A stretch of DNA of 64,000 nt from Urophycis tenuis (Eukaryota; Chordata; Actinopteri; Gadiformes; Phycidae). Position numbers and translations under genes: made by a program. The notes beneath the pieces are model-generated. The model searched no databases and was not told where the DNA came from. It saw nothing but the letters and a program-made list of their open reading frames with translations. Shown here piece after piece: positions 57,147 through 64,000 of this stretch; the stretch's first letter is position 1; every line of letters begins with the position of its first letter. The stretch is taken from the NCBI GenBank assembly GCA_036785325.1, contig JAXIVH010000242.1, positions 124,001 to 188,000 on the forward strand. Direction: 5' to 3'.

Positions 57147-60100
57147 TCATAACGTATGTATAGAGAGAATAGAAAGGATGAACAATTCTACACTCATGAA
57201 CACAAACAAAGTCAACAGACCCTCTTTCTTCAGGTCAGCTTCCAGATGTTCTGTGACCTTCTCACAGATCCCGTGGTGCAGTCTGTCACACGGTTCTTCA
57301 GACCATCTGCCATCCCATGCTACACAGTCTTCTACTCCACCGCCATCGCGTGGTTCACTGCGTCTCCAACTGAAAACCACAAGGAGTAGAACGTTGAGCA
57401 CAGTGTTGAGGTGATACCACTCTGTCACTCTCAGAGAAGAGATGCTGCTGAGTCTTCAGCCTGACCTTGAAGTCATGTCGGTACCATCCACCCACTTGAA
57501 GGTCCCCTCTGTGTCTCGCCCACTCAGTCCGATCCAGGAAGGACCCCTCAAACTGCTGACAAACCCCTGTTTCCAATAGGATTAGTATCTGTTGTCATGA
57601 CAACCCAGCTAACAACACACACATGCTCTCACACTCACAAACACCCACACACACACTGTCACCTGTTCTTCCCTGCTGTTGATAACTACCAGGTCTGCAT
57701 TTCTTTGCAGACAGTAATCTCGACTGGCCGTCCAGTTCCTCTTAGTAGGAGAAATAAAGTAGAGACTCTGGTTGAAATACATGAAGCCTCGGGTCAAATC
57801 ACCTGTTGAACAGAAAGAAAATCCTTAATGAATACAGAAGCTTTTTGTACTTTCTCAATTACTAGGGGTGGCAGTATCTCAATGTGTAGAGCGGGTGGAC
57901 AGAGCGGGTCGTCCACCAACCGTAGGGTCTGTGGTGCGTTCACCTTGATCCCCCCTCCTCCCCCTCCTCCTCCTCCCCCTCCTCCCCCTCCTCTACTACA
58001 CAAACATGACCTTGTGTAGTAGAGAACCATAGAAACATGACCTTGTGTAGTAGAGAACCATAGAAACATGACCTTGTGTAGTAGAGAACCATAAAAACAT
58101 GACCTGGTGTAGTAGAGAACCATAGAAACATGACCTTGTAGAGAACCATAGAAACATGACCTTGTGTAGTAGAGAACCATAGAAACATGACCTTGTAGAG
58201 AACAATAGAATCCTAGTAGAGAACAATTATAGAAACATGACCTTGTGTAATAGAGAACAATAGAATCCTAGTAGAGAACAATTATAGAAACATGACCTTG
58301 TGTAGTAGAGAACAATAGAATCCTAGTAGAGAACAATTATAGAAACATGACCTTGTGTAGTAGAGAACAATAGAATCCTAGTAGAGAACAATAGAAACAT
58401 GACCTTGTGTAATAGAGAACAATACAAACCTAGTAGATAACAATACAAACCTAGTAGAGAACAATAGAAACCTAGTAGAGAACAATAGATCCATAACCTT
58501 GTAGTTGTAGTTGTAGTGTAGTAAACCCCTACACTGTTTGTTATTGTGTCCCACAAAGTCTCACTCACTGAGAGTTGTGTTGAGTTGTTGCAGGAAGAGA
58601 ACGGTGGAAAGCAGACTGAGAGCTGGAGAGCAGAGAGTTTGTTTTGTTGGATTAATGAAGGCCCAGTTTAGTGTTTTCTCAAAGATGGGGGAAGGAGAGT
58701 TGAGATTGTAATCACGATAAGGAAATATCCTGCAACAATTAGATTTTAGTTCGATTTCGACACAATACAAGCAAAAGGCAAAGTAAGAAGCAATATTCAT
58801 CTGTAGGGATCCTTTCCATATCGATGGAATATACAGTGAGAGGGTCAAGGGCAAAAACAAACACTTTCAGAGGATGACAGGCTCTATTGACTCTACTGCT
58901 CCCCCTGCTGGAGGAGGAGGCTAACAACACCTTCAGTACCACCATGCTGCCATAGGGGGGACATCCTTTATTTATTTTATTTGGTTAGAAGTTCAACACG
59001 GTCTGTGCTCGGTTACGCTGACAATATAAAATGTTAAGTTAGAAGGAAGAGGGGATGTTCAAACATAAATCACAGAATCAGAAAGCATGTTTGAAATAAA
59101 GTTCCATAACATGATTGATTGAGTTTTACTTTGAAGACCTTTCTAAAACACTCACCAACTTCACCCATTAAGCGCTCTCTCGACTCCGTACAAGGTGTCA
59201 CTAAGTATAGAAGAGCACAGAGGAGAACAGAAGAAATCAGCTCTAAAACAGAACAACATCGTCTCTAAACAAAACCCACAGCCAATCAAACACAAAGCCC
59301 ATCCACACTGAAAGGAAACAGGATATGATGAAATGACTATTATCATCGTCATCATATATTGTATCTCTACTGTTGTTATTATTATGTTCATTATATTGAG
59401 GATGATATGATTTAGACTCACTGAGGCGCAGGGAGATGATGAGAATACACAGCAGTCCGAAGCTCAGAGTGGCAATGCTGTGGGACTTTAGAGCTGTTCA
59501 GGAGCAGGATACACACACACACACACACAAACACACACACTGTAATGTACACACAGATATATTCCTACTGTGAGGATATCATACACAGTCCAGACAGTCT
59601 CCCTACAGTCTACAGAGTCCCTCCCCATCTTTAAGAAAGATCTGAAGACCTTGACTGAGAACACCTCAATAACTCATTACTGGTACTGTAGCTCTAGTTT
59701 TGAATTTAGAACATACTTAAGGAGAACACGTTCTGTTCTCTTGTATACTTGTTATTATTCTCTTGTTATTCTGATGTACAGAGAGAGAGGACATTTTGGT
59801 CTTTATTGGTCATTCTCAGTACTTTTTAGATAGGGGAACAAATTGTGTTCATTTGACCCATCCTATGGTACATAGCAGCAGTGTGCTGCTATGTTCAGCG
59901 CCCGGGGAGCAAGTTGGGGTTCAGTGTGTTGCTCAAGGACACTTCAACATGCAGACAGTTGGAGGAGGGGGATTGAGGGGATCAAACCGCCGACCCTACG
60001 ATTAGGTGACGACCCGCTCTATCCACCCTATTCTATCCACTGAGCTACTGCCACACATACGTACATATACATATGTATACATACATACATACATACATAA

Positions 60101-60881
60101 AAATATTGCACATTCATAAACATAGTTTACAGGTATAAACGTAATATATCTCATGTAACACTGAACTACCACTAATAATAAATAATAAATAGTATTAACA
60201 AACGTATATCATGAAAAACACGACTACTTAAGATACCTAGTAATAGTCCGTAGCCATATGTCAATAAGTATAAGTATAAGTATAGTATATATAAGTATAA
60301 GTATATAAGTATAAGTAAGTATAAGTATAAGTACTCTTTTGATCCCCTGAGGGAAATTTGGTCTCTGCATTTATCCCAATCCGTGAATTAGTGAAACACA
60401 CTCAGCACACAGTGATCACACAGTGAGGTGAAGCACACACTGATCCCGACGCAGTGAGCTGCCTGCTACAGCGGCACCCGGGGAGCAGTGAGGGGTTAGG
60501 TGCCTTGCTTTAGGGCACTTCGTACTGGTCGGGGTTCGAACCGGCAACCCTCCGGTTACAAGTCCAAAGCCCTAACCAGTAGGCCGTGGCTGCCCATCAA
60601 TGATACATAATCAGACATAATCAGAGGTCGTTTGGTCTGGAACATACACATGATGTTAGGAGAGAATTAATCTAGCCTATAATAAATCTAACACATCTAT
60701 GAGGTCATTTCACTGGTTCATCAGGTTGGTCACTTTGACTAAAACATTTGCTTCATGTAATCTTGAGATGTATGTAGTTGAAACTCCTACCACAAGTTCT
60801 CCTCCTGGTCTCCTTCCTGTCCACAGACGTGTCCTCAGGTTCCTCAGTGAGTCCAGAGTCCAGTTCGTGGCTGGTGTCCAT
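57147..60881 (-). CDS. Type II C-type lectin-like receptor, copy C (six exons)
   Basis: Exons 60881-60791, 59493-59422, 59200-59156, 57802-57663, 57566-57466 and 57369-57147, 223 codons plus stop, all open. Intron 3 is only about 1.35 kb because the Rex1-like LINE is absent. Replacements relative to A include SSFRGSSW to SSLRGPSW and EPC to EPR. TATA box 60939-60934, 53 bp from the ATG. Confidence 0.83.
57995..58500. repeat. 31-bp intronic minisatellite, unit C, uninterrupted
   Basis: Same unit as 5995-6105 and 9815-10230; the LINE found in A and B is missing, so this is the empty site. Confidence 0.9.
59840..60052 (-). mobile_element. tRNA-derived SINE, unit C
   Basis: Orthologue of 11545-11770, followed by a CATA tract to about 60098. 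Confidence 0.8.
60320..60596 (-). mobile_element. tRNA-derived SINE, second family, unit C
   Basis: Orthologue of 12020-12295, with a small deletion near 60518. Confidence 0.8.
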
Positions 60882-61039
60882 GGCTCCTCTCTGGACAGCT
60901 TCCACTGCTTCTGCTTTCATGCTTTAGCTCTGCTTTATAAAAACAGCTGTTAATCTGAACCATCACTGTCAGGAAATAAGTTTCTACTGCTCATATCAGA
61001 CACCATCCTTTTAAACACAGACTCACGCATGCACACACA

Positions 61040-61101
61040 CACAATTATTCCATGCCAAACACACACACCGTTGTGTGTGTGTGTGTGTTTGGCATGGCAT
61101 A

Positions 61102-61193
<92 letters not shown>

Positions 61194-61200
61194 GGGGGGG
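61040..61200. repeat. Hairpin plus (GT)n upstream of lectin gene C
   Basis: CCATGCCAAACACACA and the inverted TGTTTGGCATGG, then about 40 GT and a short G run, 160-320 bp upstream of the ATG. Confidence 0.85.
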
Positions 61201-61578
61201 GGGTGTGTTTGTGATCTAAAAGGCATTGTAAACATTGAGTTGTTCCCAGTAGTTGATGTTAACTTACAGCTGCTCAAGTTATGTATAAGGATTACATAGA
61301 TATGCCATGTTGTTTAACTTGTATTCATTCTAAAATACATAATTGACATAAGCAAACCAGGTTTATGTTAAACCTCATTCATTCATGTTTATATTATTTG
61401 GACTGCAGCTATGTTTCCTTGATTAGTTTTCTACTATCTGTTTTAGTATTTATTTGGTCTTCTGGTTCCTCACAAACATAATGAACATTCAAGTGGATTT
61501 CACATTACATCAAAAGACATTTGTGGAGTATGTGTGGTTGATGGCTGGTTGAAGCAGCCTCACTGGGCCCGAATCAGA

Positions 61579-61624
61579 CTGATTGGACTCTGGGACTCCA
61601 ATGGGAGTCTGGGAGTCCAATCAG
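61579..61624. promoter_or_regulatory. 46-bp CCAAT hairpin, unit C
   Basis: Same sequence as 13181-13226. Confidence 0.45.
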
Positions 61625-62180
61625 TGGGACATCAACCTGGGATGTTGTGGAGCCCAGTAAAGACACCTAGGTGGTGTGCAGCGCAGTCAGAGCTACAACA
61701 TTCATTCAGCGGACACTTCCGTCCAAAGTCACAAAGTGACAAAAAGTGCATTCAACAATGAAGATACAACCCACAACGTGCAAGAGCCATGCGAGCACAT
61801 AAAATTCACAAACAACTGATTTCTCCATTGAAGTCCTCTTTATTTCTATTATATAATTAAATATCTCCAGACCTGCAGTCTGTCTTACTCTCTCACAGAA
61901 GACAAACTAGGAGCTGGAGATCTGCAGCAAGAGGGTTTGCAGAGTTTCCTGTCAGCAGCAGCTTGGTACACAGACTCCTTCAAGGGTATCGTGTGGATCT
62001 CACAGAATGTTTCTTCACACCAAGGGCTTGATTTATCTTCTGATCAAGCATGTGGTCAACTGCCGATGTACAACATCATATTGCCTCATCAGACCACACA
62101 GTATTAGCTAACACTACTTCCTCATTTGACCTGACCCAGGATTCAGTACTTATTGCTTTCTGCTCACACAGAGTGGTCTA

Positions 62181-64000
62181 GACAGATAAAAGTATTTTAG
62201 CTAAAAGCTTTTCTAAAAAGATGTGTTTTTAGGACTTTTTTAAAAAGAGTCCACAATCTGTGGTGCCCTTAGATGGTCAGGGAGAGCATTCCACAGACTG
62301 GGTGCAGCAGCGCTGAAGGCTCGGTCACCCATAGTCCTGAGTTTTGTCCTGGTTTGTGTGATGTGGTTTGCATGCTCAGACCGGAGATGACGTGAAGATG
62401 AGTGGGGGGGGATGACTTCTTTGAGGTAGGGGGGGGCAGAGCCATGGAGACACTGGTGGGATAAAAGGGAAACCTTGAATTGAATTCTGAACCGAACCGG
62501 AAGCCAATGAAGGGATTTGAGGATGGATGTGATGTGCTGGTACTTCCGCACCCTCATCAGGATCCTGGCAGCACAGTTTTGAATGTACTGCAGCTGCTGG
62601 ATGTTCTTGCTGGGGATCCCGATGAGGAGTGCGTTGCAGTAGTCCAGCCTGGAGGAGATGAAGGCGTGGACAAGTTTCTCGGCGTCGGGGAGAGTGAGTG
62701 AGGGGCAGAGTTTAGAGATGTTTCTCAGGTGGAAAAAGGAAGTTTTGGACAGATGTTTGATGTGGGCCTCAAAAGTCATGTGAGGGTCCATTTTGACATC
62801 AAGATTTGTGACTGAGGGTGAAAAGTGGATGTTGTGACCGGAGAAGGTGATGCTGGTGATAGTGGATGACCTGATCTGGTGTGGGGTGCCAACAAGAATG
62901 GCTTCTGTCTTAGAACTGTTCAGTTGCAGGAAATGTGCCGTCATCCACGCCTTTATCTCCTCCAGGCAGGTGGAAACTGTGGATAGGGCTGCAGAGGGTG
63001 TTGGGTTTGTTTTAATATATAGTTGGGTGTCATCAGCATAGCAATGGAAAGACATTCCATGCCGGCTGATGACACCACCAAGGGGGAGCATGTACAGGGT
63101 AAAGAGGGTGGGGCCTAGGACTGAGCCTTGAGGGACCCCACAGGTGACGGAGTGTGACTGAATTTGCACCTCCCAGGGATACATATTCTGTTCTGTCAGT
63201 GAGGTATGATGTAAACCAAGCCAGGGTGGAGCCAGAAAGTCCGATGGAAGAGTGGAGGCGGTGTAGAAGGATGTGGTGGTCAACGGTGTCGAATGCTGCT
63301 GTGAGGTCCAGGAGGATGAGAAGTGATGGAGAGCCAGCATCAGCTGCCAGCAGCAGGTCATTGGTGACCCTGACCAGAGCAGTTTCCGTACTGTGACCAG
63401 AGCGGAAACCAGACTGAAACTTCTCATATAAACTGTTTGTAGTGAGGTGGTTGTGGAGTTGGGCAGAGACCACCTTTTCCAACACTTTTGAAATGAAAGG
63501 GAGATTGGAGATGGGGCGGTAGTTGGCAAGTGGTTCTGGGTCAAGAGTGGGCTTTTTGAGTAGTGGCTTGATGACAGCAGTTTTCAGGGATGTGGGGACA
63601 TGGCCCGACTGGAGGGACTGATTGATGATTTTGGTGATCATGGACTTATTGCAAAAGAGTGACTTTTTATGAGGGCAGAGGGAAATGGGTCCAGGGCACA
63701 GGTGGAGGGCTTCATCTGTCTCAGGATGTCTTCAGTGTCATGCTGTGTGATGTTGGTGAAACAGCAGAGCAGCTGAGAGGACTGACGGCCTGCCGAATTG
63801 ACTGAGGATGGAGGGGGGGCAGAGGGAGGGGGGGGCATGGAGGTAGGGGGGGGGGGGGCAGAGAGAGTGGAGCGGATGTTGTCTACCTTAGTTTTAAAAA
63901 AGGAGATGAAGCTGTTGCACCGCTCCTGCGTATTAACTGAGTGTAGGGGGGTCCGGGGATTGAGGAGGTGATTTATGGTTGAGAAAAGCTGCTTGGAGTT
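62181..64000 (-). mobile_element. L2-clade LINE, decayed, running off the window
   Basis: On the minus strand coding remnants in three frames: 63838-63638 (ending STCALDPFPSALIKS), 63641-63033 (TKIINQSLQSGHVPTSLK, LLDLTAAFDTVDHHILL) and 63544-62240 (TCGVPQGSVLGPTLFTLYML, CYADDTQLYIKT, DRAFSAAAPSLWNALPDHLR). Frameshifts fall near 63170 and 63640. It shares the family of 13286-16003 but is older, and no 3' (TTA)n tail is seen; it begins in unit C sequence after GAGTGGTCTAGACA. Confidence 0.85.

Overview
The window is eukaryotic and looks like a teleost fish, probably a percomorph. The signs are long (CA)n and (GT)n microsatellites, tRNA-derived SINEs with visible A and B boxes, Rex1/CR1-like and L2-clade LINEs, a restriction-endonuclease-type LINE, several hAT elements with 8-bp target duplications, and host exons from two gene families expanded in fish: C-type lectin-like receptors and B30.2 (PRY-SPRY) proteins.

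The layout is three tandem copies of one segment: unit A (about 1-30340), unit B (about 30341-52530) and unit C (about 52531 to the window end, incomplete). Each unit carries, on the minus strand, a six-exon type II C-type lectin-like receptor gene with 223 codons plus stop. Its TATA box, start exon, transmembrane exon, stalk exon and three lectin-domain exons join in phase. The genes run 12576-5157, 48053-41053 and 60881-57147. Just downstream on the same strand each unit has an I-set Ig exon spliced in phase to a PRY-SPRY exon (4262-3098, 40139-38972, 56222-55012). The Ig exon is identical in all three units, while the B30.2 exon differs mostly by amino-acid replacements. This looks like a young, diversifying innate-immune receptor cluster.

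The units differ mainly by insertions. A and B share a Rex1-like LINE in intron 3 of the lectin gene, and C lacks it. A alone has an L2 LINE at 13286-16003, two copies of one hAT element (8716-9701 and 27909-28906), and about 9.1 kb (16736-25848) holding the only single-copy host gene: three in-phase plus-strand exons (18172-25337) with an RFX-type X-box upstream. B alone has a 680-bp foldback element (46603-47284) and a minisatellite that contains a candidate solo LTR and a dead R2/HERO-like LINE flanked by a 662-bp direct repeat. C ends in a decayed minus-strand L2.

Most remaining sequence is minisatellite, SINE or LINE tail. The long Cys/Tyr/Val-rich reading frames in the TGTGTACTATG arrays are by-products of the repeat and are not genes. 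All exon calls and copy comparisons were made by eye from the sequence. No database search was run, so family names rest on recognised motifs.
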